DNA of 64,000 nucleotides from Streptomyces sp. NBC_01717 (GTDB taxonomy: Bacteria > Actinomycetota > Actinomycetes > Streptomycetales > Streptomycetaceae): positions 3,720,001-3,784,000 of the forward strand of contig NZ_CP109178.1 in assembly GCF_036248255.1 (NCBI RefSeq). The letters run 5' to 3'. Positions within the stretch are counted from its first letter, which is position 1. Each line of letters begins with the position of its first letter. The translations under genes were made by a program, and so were the position numbers. The notes below the pieces were generated by a model that was not told where the DNA came from, ran no database searches, and worked only from the letters and a program-made list of their open reading frames with translations. Positions 8,489 through 17,467 of the stretch are shown piece after piece.

Positions 8489-9781
8489 GTGAACAGACGC
8501 GTGCGTAGTGCGCGATGGGGAGCCCCCGTCGCTGCGGCCGTCGTGGCCGCAGTTGCCACGATGGTGCTCAACCCGACGCTGGGTGCGTCGGCCGTTGCTC
8601 CGCAGTCGGCGGCGAAGGCGAAGGCCCCCACGGCGAAGAACGTCATCTTCATCAACGGTGACGGTATGGGTGCCTCGATGCGCGAGGCAGCAAGGCTCAA
8701 CCTTTCCGGCCTGGAAGGCCAGTTGGCGATGGACCGCCTCACGGCGTCCGGCCAGCTCACCACCACCCCGCGGGACCCGAAGGCCGTCGTGACGGACTCC
8801 GCCGCGGCGGCGACCGCATGGGCCACGGGCGAGAAGACCTACAACGGCGCGATCAGCGTCGATGTCGACGGCAACCCGCTGGCGACCCTCGGCCAGCAGG
8901 CCAAGGCGGCCGGCAAGGCCACCGGCCTGGTGACCACCGCCCAGGTCACCGACGCGTCCCCGGCGGCGTTCTTCGCCAACACCGCGGACCGCGGACAGCA
9001 GGACGAGATCGCCCGACAGTACCTGGACGTCAGCAAGCCCGACGTCATCCTGGGTGGCGGCGAGGACTGGTGGCTGCCGGCCGGTACGCCGGGCGCGTTC
9101 CAGGACAAGCCGGCGGAGGACACGACCGAGGCCAGCCGCGGCACCAAGGGCAACCTGATCAAGAAGGCCCAGAAGGCCGGTTACTCGTACGTCAACAGTG
9201 CGAGCGGGCTGAGCAAGGCCAAGAACGGCAAGCTCCTCGGGCTGTTCAGCAACGAGGAGATGTTCCAGCAGCGCCCCGAGGGCCAGGGCGACGTCTACAG
9301 CCCGGTCGTGGACCTCGGCACGATGACCAGCAAGGCCCTGAGCAGCCTGGACAAGAACAAGAAGGGCTTCTTCCTCATGGTCGAGGAGGAAGGCACCGAC
9401 GAGTTCGCGCACTCCAACAACGGCACGCGCGTCCTGCAGTCGATGCAGCAGCTGGAGAAGGCCGTCGCGGTGGCCCGCGCATACATCGCGACGCACCCCG
9501 ACACACTGCTGGTCGTCACCGGTGACCACGAGACCGGCGGTCTCTCGGTCGAGGAGGTCGACGCCGCCGACGAGTCCGGGGACGCCATCTCCGCCGAGGA
9601 CGGTCCGTTCTCGATCCGCGGCAGCGACCGCAAGTTCACCATCGACTGGACCACGTCGGGGCACACCAGCGTGGACGTGCCCGTGACGGCGAGCGGTCCG
9701 CTCTCCGACAGCTTCTCGGGCAAGCACCCGAACACGTACGTGCACGACGTACTCAAGCAGGTGCTGGCACCGCGCCGCTGA
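8489..9781 (+). CDS. secreted alkaline phosphatase (PhoA family)
   Basis: Hydrolyses phosphomonoesters outside the cell to supply phosphate. An N-terminal signal region (RRVRSARWGAPVAAAVVAAVATMVL) is followed by the PhoA fold. The metal-binding Asp58 lies in FINGDGMG, the nucleophile Ser104 in VTDSAAAATAWATG, then EEEGTDEFAH, VTGDHETGG and the late His in SGHTS. At 430 residues it is a normal length for bacterial PhoA. The start is the GTG at 8489 with GAGGAG 5 bases upstream; the ORF is followed by a strong terminator, so it is monocistronic. A PHO-box-like region upstream suggests PhoR/PhoP control. I keep the symbol blank because Streptomyces have several phosphatases of different families named phoA/phoC/phoD. 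Confidence 0.93.
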   Translation: MNRRVRSARWGAPVAAAVVAAVATMVLNPTLGASAVAPQSAAKAKAPTAKNVIFINGDGMGASMREAARLNLSGLEGQLAMDRLTASGQLTTTPRDPKAVVTDSAAAATAWATGEKTYNGAISVDVDGNPLATLGQQAKAAGKATGLVTTAQVTDASPAAFFANTADRGQQDEIARQYLDVSKPDVILGGGEDWWLPAGTPGAFQDKPAEDTTEASRGTKGNLIKKAQKAGYSYVNSASGLSKAKNGKLLGLFSNEEMFQQRPEGQGDVYSPVVDLGTMTSKALSSLDKNKKGFFLMVEEEGTDEFAHSNNGTRVLQSMQQLEKAVAVARAYIATHPDTLLVVTGDHETGGLSVEEVDAADESGDAISAEDGPFSIRGSDRKFTIDWTTSGHTSVDVPVTASGPLSDSFSGKHPNTYVHDVLKQVLAPRR

Positions 9782-9794
9782 ACGCGGTGACGCA

Positions 9795-9832
9795 GGAACG
9801 GGCCCCGGGAGCATTCCCCCGGGGCCCGTTCC
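9795..9832 (+). terminator. hairpin terminator after alkaline phosphatase
   Basis: Perfect 15-bp stem (ggaacgggccccggg / cccggggcccgttcc) with an 8-nt loop, 14 bases after the stop codon. Confidence 0.85.
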
Positions 9833-9953
9833 CGTGCGCAGGCGCGATGCCGTCGGGCCGGGGGCGGCCCGGGCCCGCCGTAAGCCCGCTCAGGGCCGCA
9901 CCGAGCAGTACGGCTGCTGCCCGACCTCATCTCGAGGAGGACTGCCCCACCCC

Positions 9954-9986
9954 GTATACACGCGAGGTATACACACCACTTATAGT
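9954..9986 (+). promoter_or_regulatory. PadR operator and leaderless promoter
   Basis: Direct repeats of GTATACAC-like sequence start at 9954 and 9968 (14 bases apart). A TATAGT box at 9981-9986 lies 6 bases before the PadR ATG, the geometry of a leaderless Streptomyces transcript. PadR regulators typically bind such A/T-containing repeats over their own promoter. Confidence 0.55.
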
Positions 9987-9992
9987 GTCCGC

Positions 9993-10517
9993 ATGTCTAT
10001 CGGTCACACCCTCCTCGGGCTCCTCGAGTCCGGCCCCCGCCACGGCTACGACCTCAAGCGCACGTTCGACGAGAAGTTCGGCCACGACCGCCCCCTGCAC
10101 TACGGCCAGGTCTACTCGACCATGTCCCGCCTCCTCAAGAACGGCCTCGTCGAGGTCGACGGCATAGAGAGCGGCGGCGGCCCCGAGCGCAAGCGGTACG
10201 CCATCACCGAGGCCGGTATCACCGACGTCGCCGACTGGCTCGCCCAGCCCGAGAAGCCGGAGCCGTACCTCCAGTCGACGCTGTACACCAAGGTCGTCCT
10301 GGCCCTGCTCACCGGCCGCAGCGCCGAAACCCTCCTGGACACGCAGCGCACCGAGCACCTGCGCCTCATGCGCATCCTCACCGACCGCAAGCGCGGCGGC
10401 GACCTCGCAGATCAGCTGATCTGCGACCACGCCCTCTTCCATCTGGAGGCCGACCTCCGCTGGCTGGAACTGACCGCCGCCCGGCTCGACCGCCTCGCCG
10501 GGGAGGTCGTCGCATGA
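9993..10517 (+). CDS. PadR family transcriptional repressor
   Basis: A 174-residue protein with the PadR winged helix (SIGHTLLGLLESGPRHGYDL, then GQVYSTMSRLLKNGLVEV and the wing RKRYAITEAG) and a C-terminal Vir_C-like helical dimerisation region. I chose the ATG at 9993 rather than upstream in-frame codons because the sequence before it is promoter-like and the PadR fold starts at this Met. Its stop overlaps the ABC ATPase start (ATGA), and the ATPase in turn overlaps the permease. So regulator and exporter form one coupled operon, the usual arrangement in which a PadR repressor responds to the exporter substrate. Confidence 0.9.
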   Translation: MSIGHTLLGLLESGPRHGYDLKRTFDEKFGHDRPLHYGQVYSTMSRLLKNGLVEVDGIESGGGPERKRYAITEAGITDVADWLAQPEKPEPYLQSTLYTKVVLALLTGRSAETLLDTQRTEHLRLMRILTDRKRGGDLADQLICDHALFHLEADLRWLELTAARLDRLAGEVVA

Positions 10518-11200
10518 CCCCGGCCGGCTCCCTCCTCGTCGCCCGCGACCTGCATAAGTCGTACGGCTCGACACCCGCCCTGGACGGCGCCTCGTTCTCC
10601 GTCCACCCCGGCGAGATCGTCGCCGTGCTGGGCCCGTCCGGCTCCGGCAAGTCGACCCTGCTGCACTGCCTCGCCGGCATCATCACCCCCGACAGCGGCA
10701 CGGTCGGCTACGCGGGCCGCGAGCTCTCCGCGATGTCCGACGCCGAACGCAGCGCCCTGCGCCGCAGCGATTTCGGCTTCGTCTTCCAGTTCGGACAGCT
10801 CGTCCCGGAGCTGACCTGTGTGGAGAACGTCGCCCTGCCGCTCCGCCTCAGCGGCACCAGGCGCAAGGACGCCGAGCGCACCGCCCTCCGCTGGATGGAA
10901 CGCCTGGAGGTGGACGACCTCGGCGCCAAGCGCCCCGGCGAGGTCTCCGGCGGCCAGGGCCAGCGCGTCGCCATCGCCCGAGCCCTGGTCTCCTCCCCGA
11001 AGGTGATCTTCGCGGACGAGCCGACCGGCGCCCTGGACTCCCTCAACGGCGAGCGGGTGATGCAACTGCTCGGCGAGGCCGCCCGGTCCGCCAATGTCGC
11101 CGTGGTCCTGGTGACGCACGAGGCCCGCGTCGCCGCCTACTCCGACCGCGACGTCACCGTGCGCGACGGCCGGGCCCGCGACCTGGAGCACTCCGCATGA
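10514..11200 (+). CDS. ABC transporter ATP-binding protein (MacB/LolD-like)
   Basis: The 228-residue ATPase has Walker A GPSGSGKST, Q-loop FVFQFGQLVPELT, signature VSGGQGQRVAIARAL, Walker B VIFADEPTGALDS and H-loop VTHEA. The family partners with FtsX-like permeases in export or mechanotransmission of peptides, antibiotics or lipoproteins rather than import. It overlaps the genes on both sides by 4 bases (ATGA), so the subunits are likely made in balanced amounts. Confidence 0.93.
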   Translation: MTPAGSLLVARDLHKSYGSTPALDGASFSVHPGEIVAVLGPSGSGKSTLLHCLAGIITPDSGTVGYAGRELSAMSDAERSALRRSDFGFVFQFGQLVPELTCVENVALPLRLSGTRRKDAERTALRWMERLEVDDLGAKRPGEVSGGQGQRVAIARALVSSPKVIFADEPTGALDSLNGERVMQLLGEAARSANVAVVLVTHEARVAAYSDRDVTVRDGRARDLEHSA

Positions 11201-13596
11201 CGCTGCTCGAACCGAAGAAGGTCCCGGCAGCCGAGCAGCCCCGGCCCGCCGAGCCCTCCCGCGCGATCGCCCTGCTGCGCGATCTCGCCCTCGGCATCCG
11301 GTTCGCCTCCTCCGGCGGGCGTGAGGGCTGGACGCGCACCGTGCTCACCGCGGTCGGTGTGGGCCTCGGCGTGGCACTGCTGCTGGTCGCCTCCTCCGTA
11401 CCGCATCTGCTCGATCACCGCTCCGCCCGCGAGCAGGCCCGCGCCGAGTCCCGCATCTCACGCGACGACACCGTCCCGAAGTCGGATTCCACGGTGCTGC
11501 GGATCAGCGCGGAGTCCGAGTTCCGCGGCCGCTCCGTCGAGGGCTTCCTGATGCGGCCGGAGGGGGCGCACCCGGTGACCCCGCCCGGCGTGGCGAACTT
11601 CCCCGGCCCGGACGAGATGGTCGTCTCGCCTGCCCTGAAGGAGCTGCTCGGCTCCCCGGAGGGCCGACTCCTCAAGGAGCGGCTGCCGTACCGGATCACC
11701 GGCACCATCGCCGATCCGGGCCTCATCTCCCCGAGCGAACTGCGCTTCTACGCGGGCAGCGCCACCCTGACCGCCGCCGCGGGCGGCCACCGGCTGGCCG
11801 GTTACGGCGACCGGGCCCCGTCCGAGCCCCTGTCGCCCGTCCTCATCGTGCTCGTCATCATGATCTGCGTCGTCCTGCTGGTGCCGGTCGCGATCTTCAT
11901 CGCGACGGCCGTGCGCTTCGGCGGGGACCGCCGCGACCGCAGACTCGCCGCGCTGCGCCTGGTCGGCGCGGACATCCGGATGACCCGCCGGATCGCTGCC
12001 GGTGAGGCACTCTTCGGCGCGGTGCTCGGCCTGCTGGCAGGTCTGGCGTTCTTCCTGGTGGGACGTCAGTTCATGGGCGCCGTCGAGGTGTGGGACGTCA
12101 GCGCCTTCCCTGCCGATCTGGTCCCGGCCCCCTGGCTGGCGGCGCTGGTCGCGGTGGCGGTTCCGGTGGCAGCGGTGCTGGTCACCCTGACCGCCCTGCG
12201 CTCGGTGGTGATCGAACCGCTCGGAGTCGTACGCAACAGCCGCAGCCGCAGACGCCGGCTCTGGTGGCGGCTGCTGATGCCGGTCGCGGGCGTGGCGGTA
12301 CTCGCGCTGACCGGAAACGTCGACGGGCGCACCCCTGTCGATCCGTATCCGATCGCGGCCGGCGCCGTCCTGGTCCTGGTGGGGCTCGCGCTGCTGCTGC
12401 CGTGGCTGGTCGAGACGTGTGTGAACCGGCTGCGCGGCGGCCCGGTGCCCTGGCAGCTCGCGACCCGCAGGCTCCAGCTGAGCAGCGGTGCGGCGTCCCG
12501 TGCGGTCAGCGGCATCACCGTCGCGGTGGCGGGCGCGGTGGCGCTGCAGATGCTCTTCGCTGCGGTGGGCGACGACTTCAACCGGATGACGGGACAGGAT
12601 CCCTCGCGGGCCCAGTTCACGACGTACTCCGAGAACGTGACCGGTGACGCGGCCGCGCGCACCATCAAGGAGTTCCGGGCCACCAAGGGCGTGCAGGCCG
12701 TCATCGGCACGGTCGAGGTGTACGTCACCCGGCCGGGGAAGTACGAGGGCGACATCCAACCCACCACCTCACTGTCCATCGGCGACTGCGCGACCCTGCG
12801 CGAGCTCGCCCGGATCGGCTCCTGCAAGGAGGGCGACGCCTTCGTCGTCCACCCCAGGAACGACAAGAAGATGGCCTCCTGGATGGACCAGACCGCTCGC
12901 AAGGGCAAGGAGGTCGAGATCAGCTCGTCCATCGAGCCGGACGGCGTGAAGTCGAAGCGGTGGACCCTGCCCGCCGACGCCCCGACCGTCGTCTCCCGCC
13001 GCGATCCGATGGGCGAGGACCACTGGGGCATCATGGCCACGGTCGGCGCGGTCGACCCGAGTACGCTGCCCGGCGCGACGGTCAACGCGCAGATCAAGGT
13101 CGACGAGAGCGTCGCGGACGTCTCCGAGTACGTACGGAACACGGCGGCCAGGATCGACCCCGGCATGCGCGTCGACTCCCTGCATTCGGTGACGCGCGAC
13201 CGGCAGTACGCGAGCGTGCAGACCGGCCTTCAGGTCGGCGCGACCGTGACCCTGTTGCTGATCGCCGCCTCGATGCTGGTCTCCCAGCTGGAGCAGTTGC
13301 GGGAGCGCAGACGCCTGCTGTCGGTCCTGGTCGCCTTCGGCACCCGGCGGACCACCCTTGGCTGGTCGGTGCTCTGGCAGACCGCTGTGCCGGTGGTCAT
13401 CGGCCTGGTGGTGGCGGTCGCGGGCGGGCTCGGGCTCGGCGCGGTGATGATCAGGATGATCGCCAAGAAGGTGACCGACTGGTGGCTGTTCCTGCCGATG
13501 GTGGGGGCCGGCACCGCACTGATCCTGCTGGTCACTCTGGTCTCGCTGCCGCTGCTGTGGCGGCTCATGCGACCGGACGGCCTGCGGACGGAATGA
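11197..13596 (+). CDS. FtsX-like ABC transporter permease
   Basis: A 799-residue membrane protein that pairs with the preceding ATPase. It has an N-terminal transmembrane helix, an extracellular domain (about 70-200), a three-helix FtsX block (about 205-340), further hydrophobic helices, a second extracellular domain (about 450-670) and a final FtsX block (about 675-790). This duplicated layout is typical of actinobacterial 10-TM FtsX permeases. A basic KKVPAAEQPRPAEPSRAI tail precedes the first helix. The substrate is unknown; antibiotic or antimicrobial peptide efflux is the common guess for PadR-linked systems. It is followed by a long perfect terminator. Confidence 0.9.
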   Translation: MTLLEPKKVPAAEQPRPAEPSRAIALLRDLALGIRFASSGGREGWTRTVLTAVGVGLGVALLLVASSVPHLLDHRSAREQARAESRISRDDTVPKSDSTVLRISAESEFRGRSVEGFLMRPEGAHPVTPPGVANFPGPDEMVVSPALKELLGSPEGRLLKERLPYRITGTIADPGLISPSELRFYAGSATLTAAAGGHRLAGYGDRAPSEPLSPVLIVLVIMICVVLLVPVAIFIATAVRFGGDRRDRRLAALRLVGADIRMTRRIAAGEALFGAVLGLLAGLAFFLVGRQFMGAVEVWDVSAFPADLVPAPWLAALVAVAVPVAAVLVTLTALRSVVIEPLGVVRNSRSRRRRLWWRLLMPVAGVAVLALTGNVDGRTPVDPYPIAAGAVLVLVGLALLLPWLVETCVNRLRGGPVPWQLATRRLQLSSGAASRAVSGITVAVAGAVALQMLFAAVGDDFNRMTGQDPSRAQFTTYSENVTGDAAARTIKEFRATKGVQAVIGTVEVYVTRPGKYEGDIQPTTSLSIGDCATLRELARIGSCKEGDAFVVHPRNDKKMASWMDQTARKGKEVEISSSIEPDGVKSKRWTLPADAPTVVSRRDPMGEDHWGIMATVGAVDPSTLPGATVNAQIKVDESVADVSEYVRNTAARIDPGMRVDSLHSVTRDRQYASVQTGLQVGATVTLLLIAASMLVSQLEQLRERRRLLSVLVAFGTRRTTLGWSVLWQTAVPVVIGLVVAVAGGLGLGAVMIRMIAKKVTDWWLFLPMVGAGTALILLVTLVSLPLLWRLMRPDGLRTE

Positions 13597-13601
13597 CGAA
13601 C

Positions 13602-13647
13602 ACAAGGGGGTGCGGTCCCTCCGCGCGGAGGGACCGCACCCCCTTGT
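13602..13647. terminator. bidirectional hairpin terminator
   Basis: A perfect inverted repeat of 23 bp per arm (about 21 bp paired with a gcgc turn), between the convergent FtsX-permease and oxyR genes. Confidence 0.88.
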
Positions 13648-14616
13648 TCACGCGTGAGACGTGCTCGCCGTCAGCCGTACCGGCAGCGCCCGCATCGCCT
13701 CACGCAGTGCGGCCGCGAACTCCTCGAACTCGCCGTGCCGCGCCGCCCCGGTCCGCATCCCCAGCGCCACCCGCCGCGACGGCGCGGGGTCCGCGAAATA
13801 CCCGGTGGTCAGCGCGTCGTTGCGGGCGGTCTCCACGGTGACGGCGGTACGCGGCAGCAGCGTCACCCCGAGCCCGCCCGCGACCAGCTGCACCAGCGTG
13901 GAGAGCCCGGCCGCGGTCGTGGTCACCGGTGCCCCCTCCGTGCGTCCCGCCTCCCGGCAGATGTCCAGCGCCTGGTCGCGCAGACAGTGCCCCTCGTCGA
14001 GCAGCAGCAGCGGCAGCTCACGCAGCGCCTCGCGCGGAATGTCGGCACGACCGCCCAGCCAGTGGCTGCGCTCCATGACCAGCACGAAGTCCTCGTCGAA
14101 GAGCGGGAGTTCGGTCACCTGGGGCACCCCGAGCGGCACGGCGAGCAGCAGCAGGTCCAGCCGGCCGGCGGCCAGCCCCTCCAGCAGCGACGACGTCTGC
14201 TCCTCGTGCACCTGCAGGTCGAGCTCCGGGTAGCGGTCGTGGACCAGCCGCAGCACGGTCGGCAACAGGTACGGGGCGACGGTCGGAATCACGCCGAGCC
14301 TGAGCACTCCGGTGAACGGCGCCCGGACCGCCTCGGCCTCCTCCATCAGCTCACCGACGGCCTCCAGCACCGCCCCGGCCCGCACCGCCAGCCGCTCCCC
14401 GGCGGGCGAGAGCAGCACCTTGCGCGTCGTACGCTCGATGAGCTGGACACCGAGTGTCTCCTCCAGCGCGGACACGGCCCCGGAGAGCGCGGGCTGACTC
14501 ATCCCGATTGCTGCCGCCGCGTCCCTGAAGTGCAGGTGCTCGGCCACGGCCGCGAAGGCGCGCAGCTGCGACAGACTGGGTTGTTTGGGTCGATTGCCCT
14601 GGTTGCCCTGCGCCAC
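13648..14616 (-). CDS. oxyR: hydrogen-peroxide sensor OxyR (LysR family)
   Basis: LysR regulator that activates ahpCD on oxidation. The N-terminal winged HTH reads LSQLRAFAAVAEHLHFRDAA...SQPALSGAVSALEETLG. The regulatory domain contains the redox Cys pair Cys211 and Cys220 in GHCLRDQALDIC, the same 9-residue spacing as Cys199/Cys208 of the E. coli protein. The start is the GTG at 14616, which has GGAGGT at good spacing; a longer frame to 14691 would run into the shared promoter region. It is divergent from ahpC with 131 bases between, the arrangement described for Streptomyces coelicolor oxyR-ahpCD. Confidence 0.93.
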   Translation of the reverse strand: MAQGNQGNRPKQPSLSQLRAFAAVAEHLHFRDAAAAIGMSQPALSGAVSALEETLGVQLIERTTRKVLLSPAGERLAVRAGAVLEAVGELMEEAEAVRAPFTGVLRLGVIPTVAPYLLPTVLRLVHDRYPELDLQVHEEQTSSLLEGLAAGRLDLLLLAVPLGVPQVTELPLFDEDFVLVMERSHWLGGRADIPREALRELPLLLLDEGHCLRDQALDICREAGRTEGAPVTTTAAGLSTLVQLVAGGLGVTLLPRTAVTVETARNDALTTGYFADPAPSRRVALGMRTGAARHGEFEEFAAALREAMRALPVRLTASTSHA

Positions 14617-14747
14617 TGATAGGCACCTCCGATCATCACGACCGAGTGTAGCTATTTCCGCGATCAATGCACTCTGTGCCAAGGTGGACATCGTCCAACC
14701 CCCAGGAAATCCTGCAAAAGGGAATTCCTACGCTGCAAGGAGAGCGC
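14617..14747. promoter_or_regulatory. oxyR/ahpC divergent control region
   Basis: A 131-base spacer between two divergent genes with ribosome sites for both (GGAGGT for oxyR, AAGGAG for ahpC). A less GC-rich core (about 14640-14670) probably holds the promoters and the OxyR site. I cannot mark the operator bases with confidence. Confidence 0.5.
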
Positions 14748-15302
14748 GTGCTCACTGTCGGTGACAAGTTCCCCGAGTTCGACCTGACTGCTTGTGTCTC
14801 GCTGGAGAGCGGCAAGGAGTTCGAGCAGATCAACCACAAGACCTACGAGGGTCAGTGGAAGATCGTCTTCGCGTGGCCGAAGGACTTCACCTTCGTGTGC
14901 CCCACCGAGATCGCCGCCTTCGGCAAGCTGAACGACGAGTTCGCCGACCGTGACGCCCAGATCCTCGGCTTCTCCGGCGACTCGGAGTTCGTGCACCACG
15001 CCTGGCGCAAGGACCACCCGGACCTGACCGATCTGCCCTTCCCGATGATGGCCGACTCGAAGCACGAGCTCATGCGTGACCTCGGCATCGAGGGCGAGGA
15101 CGGCTTCGCGCAGCGCGCCGTCTTCATCGTCGACCCGAACAACGAGATCCAGTTCACGATGGTGACCGCCGGTTCCGTGGGCCGTAACCCCAAGGAGGTC
15201 CTCCGGGTCCTCGACGCCCTGCAGACCGACGAGCTGTGCCCGTGCAACTGGACCAAGGGCGAGAACACCCTGGACCCGGTCGCGCTCCTCTCGGGCGAGT
15301 GA
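14748..15302 (+). CDS. ahpC: alkyl hydroperoxide reductase peroxiredoxin AhpC
   Basis: Typical 2-Cys peroxiredoxin that reduces hydrogen peroxide and organic peroxides. The peroxidatic Cys51 lies in DFTFVCPTEI. The C-terminal region has two Cys residues (164 and 166, ELCPCNW), one of which resolves the sulfenate and is recycled by AhpD. Length 184 residues is normal. The start is the GTG at 14748 with AAGGAG upstream; the longer frame from 14667 would cover the promoter. It is followed 12 bases later by ahpD. Confidence 0.95.
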   Translation: MLTVGDKFPEFDLTACVSLESGKEFEQINHKTYEGQWKIVFAWPKDFTFVCPTEIAAFGKLNDEFADRDAQILGFSGDSEFVHHAWRKDHPDLTDLPFPMMADSKHELMRDLGIEGEDGFAQRAVFIVDPNNEIQFTMVTAGSVGRNPKEVLRVLDALQTDELCPCNWTKGENTLDPVALLSGE

Positions 15303-15314
15303 GCTGACACCGAC

Positions 15315-15848
15315 ATGGCACTCGACGAACTGAAGGCCGCCGTCCCGGACTTCGCCAAGGACCTGAAGCTGAACCTCGGTTCGGTCATCGGGAACAGCGA
15401 ACTCCCGCAGCAGCAGCTGTGGGGCACCGTCCTCGCCTGCGCGATCGCCTCGCGCTCGCCGAAGGTGCTTCGCGAGCTGGAGCCGGAGGCCAAGGCCAAC
15501 CTCTCCGCCGAGGCGTACACCGCTGCGAAGTCGGCCGCCGCCATCATGGCGATGAACAACGTCTTCTACCGGACCCGGCACCTGCTGTCGGACCCCGAGT
15601 ACGGGACGCTCCGCGCGGGCCTGCGGATGAACGTCATCGGCAAGCCGGGCGTGGAGAAGGTCGACTTCGAACTGTGGTCGCTCGCCGTCTCCGCGATCAA
15701 CGGCTGCGGCCAGTGCCTGGACTCCCACGAGCAGGTGCTGCGCAAGGCCGGCGTGGACCGTGAGACCATTCAGGAAGCCGTCAAGATCGCCTCGGTGATC
15801 CAGGCGGTCGGCGTGACCCTCGATGCCGAGGCCGTGCTCGCCGAGTAA
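15315..15848 (+). CDS. ahpD: alkyl hydroperoxide reductase AhpD
   Basis: Carboxymuconolactone-decarboxylase-fold disulfide reductase that recycles AhpC with electrons from dihydrolipoamide-linked enzymes in actinobacteria. The Cys131-x-x-Cys134 pair and His138 lie in [14 protein letters not shown], matching the proton-relay active site known from the mycobacterial enzyme. At 177 residues the length is normal. It lies in an operon with ahpC under OxyR control. Confidence 0.95.
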   Translation: MALDELKAAVPDFAKDLKLNLGSVIGNSELPQQQLWGTVLACAIASRSPKVLRELEPEAKANLSAEAYTAAKSAAAIMAMNNVFYRTRHLLSDPEYGTLRAGLRMNVIGKPGVEKVDFELWSLAVSAINGCGQCLDSHEQVLRKAGVDRETIQEAVKIASVIQAVGVTLDAEAVLAE

Positions 15849-15867
15849 CAGCAGTACCCCTGATACG

Positions 15868-15909
15868 AGAAGGGCCCCGAGGACGACCGACCGTCCACGG
15901 GACCCTTCT
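15868..15909. terminator. hairpin terminator between ahpD and the AI-2E-type gene
   Basis: A 12-bp stem with one mismatch (agaagggccccg / cgggacccttct) and a loop of about 18 bases, ending in a short T-containing run, between convergent genes. Confidence 0.65.
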
Positions 15910-15933
15910 TATCGTTCCGACGCGCTCTCCGCC

Positions 15934-17334
15934 TCAGTGCACCGGCGGCTTCCCTTCCCCTTCGTCCTCACCCTCGGGCGGTGGCTCCGCCGCCGGGAGC
16001 GGGGGCGGAGTCGAGGCCGGGGCCGCACCGATCGCGGTGGCCCCGCGGGGCTGCGGTGCATGGCGAATGGCGGCCTCCTGCCCGAACGCCCGCAGATAGC
16101 CGACCACCGTATTGGTGACCGCGACCAGCGGCACCGCGACGACCGCACCGCCGATCCCCGCGACCATGCCGCCCGCGGCAACCGAGAGGACGACGGCGAG
16201 CGGGTGGACGCGTACCGCACGGCCGAGGATGAACGGCTGCAGCACGTGTCCCTCGATCTGCTGGACGGCCAGCACCACCACCAGCACCATCAGCGCGGTG
16301 AACACGCCCTCGGTGACCAGCGCGACGACGACCGCGAGCGCTCCGGAGACCACTGCGCCGACCAGCGGGATGAAGGCGAAGAGGAAGATGAAGACGGCGA
16401 GCGGCACCGCCATCGGCACATCGAGGAACCAGATCCCGAGCCCGATGAAGATGGCGTCGATCATGGCGACCAGCACCGTGCCCCGCACATAGGCGGTCAG
16501 CGTCCGCCAGGCGCGTGGCCCTGCGCCCGCGACACCCGGCCGGGCCTGGGCGGGTACGAGCTTGAGCACCCACTGCCAGATGCGCTTCCCGTCGTACAGC
16601 AGGAAGAGCGTCGAGAACATCGCCAGCAGTATCCCGGTGAGGACCTCCACCATCACGGTGACGCCCTGGAGCCCGGCGGAGGTTATCTCTTCGGTGTTGG
16701 TGCCGATGGTGTCGCTGAGGTTCTTCGCGACGTCGTTGATCTGCTGCTCGGTGACGTGGAAGGGGCTGTCGAGCAGCCAGCGCTTCAACTCGTCGATACC
16801 GTCCCGCACCTTGTCGGAGAGGGTGTCGAGGTTGTCCATGACCTGCCAGACAACGAACCAGCCGACCAGGCCCATGATGACGAAGCCCAGGATCGCCGTG
16901 ACGGCGGTGGCCAGGCCGCGCGGCAGCCCGTAGCGCCTCAGCCGGGCGACGGTCGGCTGCAGCATCGCGGTGACGAGCAGCGCGGCGACGAACGCGAGCA
17001 CCACCAGCTGTACGGCGCTGATGACCCGCATCAGCACCCAGAGCGTGCCGGCCAGGACGAGCAGCCGCCAGCCGGCCTCGGCCGCGACGCGCATCCCCCA
17101 GGGGATCGCCGCGACCGGATCGGGCCGGGCGGCGACGGACGGGGCGTATGCGGGCGGTGGCGGCACATGGTCAGCCGTGGCGGCAGCGTGGTCGGCGGCG
17201 GCCGGGATCGCCGGCTCGGCGTCCGCGTCCCGGTCCGCCTCGGCCTCCGCCGCGGCCCGGCGTTCCTCCAGGCGCTTGCCCAGCTCGGTCAGTTCGGCGC
17301 CCACCCGGCCGAGCCAACCTGGCAGTTTCGACAT
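15934..17334 (-). CDS. AI-2E family transporter (PerM-like permease)
   Basis: A 466-residue membrane protein of the AI-2E/PerM family. A charged Ala/Asp-rich cytoplasmic N-terminus (about 110 residues) is followed by about eight transmembrane helices: a first pair (LLVLAGTLWVLMRVI, LVVLAFVAALLVTAML), then an extracytoplasmic segment (DNLDTLSDKVRDGIDELKRWLL...) and a C-terminal bundle with the family hallmark EGHVLQPFILGRAVRVHPLAVVL. Members export signals, ions or drugs, but most are uncharacterised, and the family name does not prove autoinducer transport. I took the ATG at 17334 (GAGGAA upstream). It ends in an acidic Pro-rich tail. Confidence 0.85.
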   Translation of the reverse strand: MSKLPGWLGRVGAELTELGKRLEERRAAAEAEADRDADAEPAIPAAADHAAATADHVPPPPAYAPSVAARPDPVAAIPWGMRVAAEAGWRLLVLAGTLWVLMRVISAVQLVVLAFVAALLVTAMLQPTVARLRRYGLPRGLATAVTAILGFVIMGLVGWFVVWQVMDNLDTLSDKVRDGIDELKRWLLDSPFHVTEQQINDVAKNLSDTIGTNTEEITSAGLQGVTVMVEVLTGILLAMFSTLFLLYDGKRIWQWVLKLVPAQARPGVAGAGPRAWRTLTAYVRGTVLVAMIDAIFIGLGIWFLDVPMAVPLAVFIFLFAFIPLVGAVVSGALAVVVALVTEGVFTALMVLVVVLAVQQIEGHVLQPFILGRAVRVHPLAVVLSVAAGGMVAGIGGAVVAVPLVAVTNTVVGYLRAFGQEAAIRHAPQPRGATAIGAAPASTPPPLPAAEPPPEGEDEGEGKPPVH

Positions 17335-17403
17335 GTGTGTTCCTCTTCCCCCGATTTCTCTCCCCACCACTCCCCCCGGAGTCGTCCGGACGACGGTACA
17401 CGC

Positions 17404-17440
17404 GCGAAGCCCCCCACCGTAGGACGGTGGGGGGCTTCGC
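17404..17440 (-). terminator. hairpin terminator after the SLT gene
   Basis: Perfect 17-bp stem (gcgaagccccccaccgt / acggtggggggcttcgc) with a 3-nt loop, 28 bases past the stop of the secreted SLT protein. Confidence 0.85.
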
Positions 17441-17467
17441 AAGGTTGAGACGGAACCTCGGAAGGTT

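Noticed and set aside
10514..13596. Biosynthetic gene cluster for a natural product around the PadR/ABC exporter
   Set aside because: No polyketide, peptide or terpene synthase genes flank it. A housekeeping or resistance exporter is the simpler reading.
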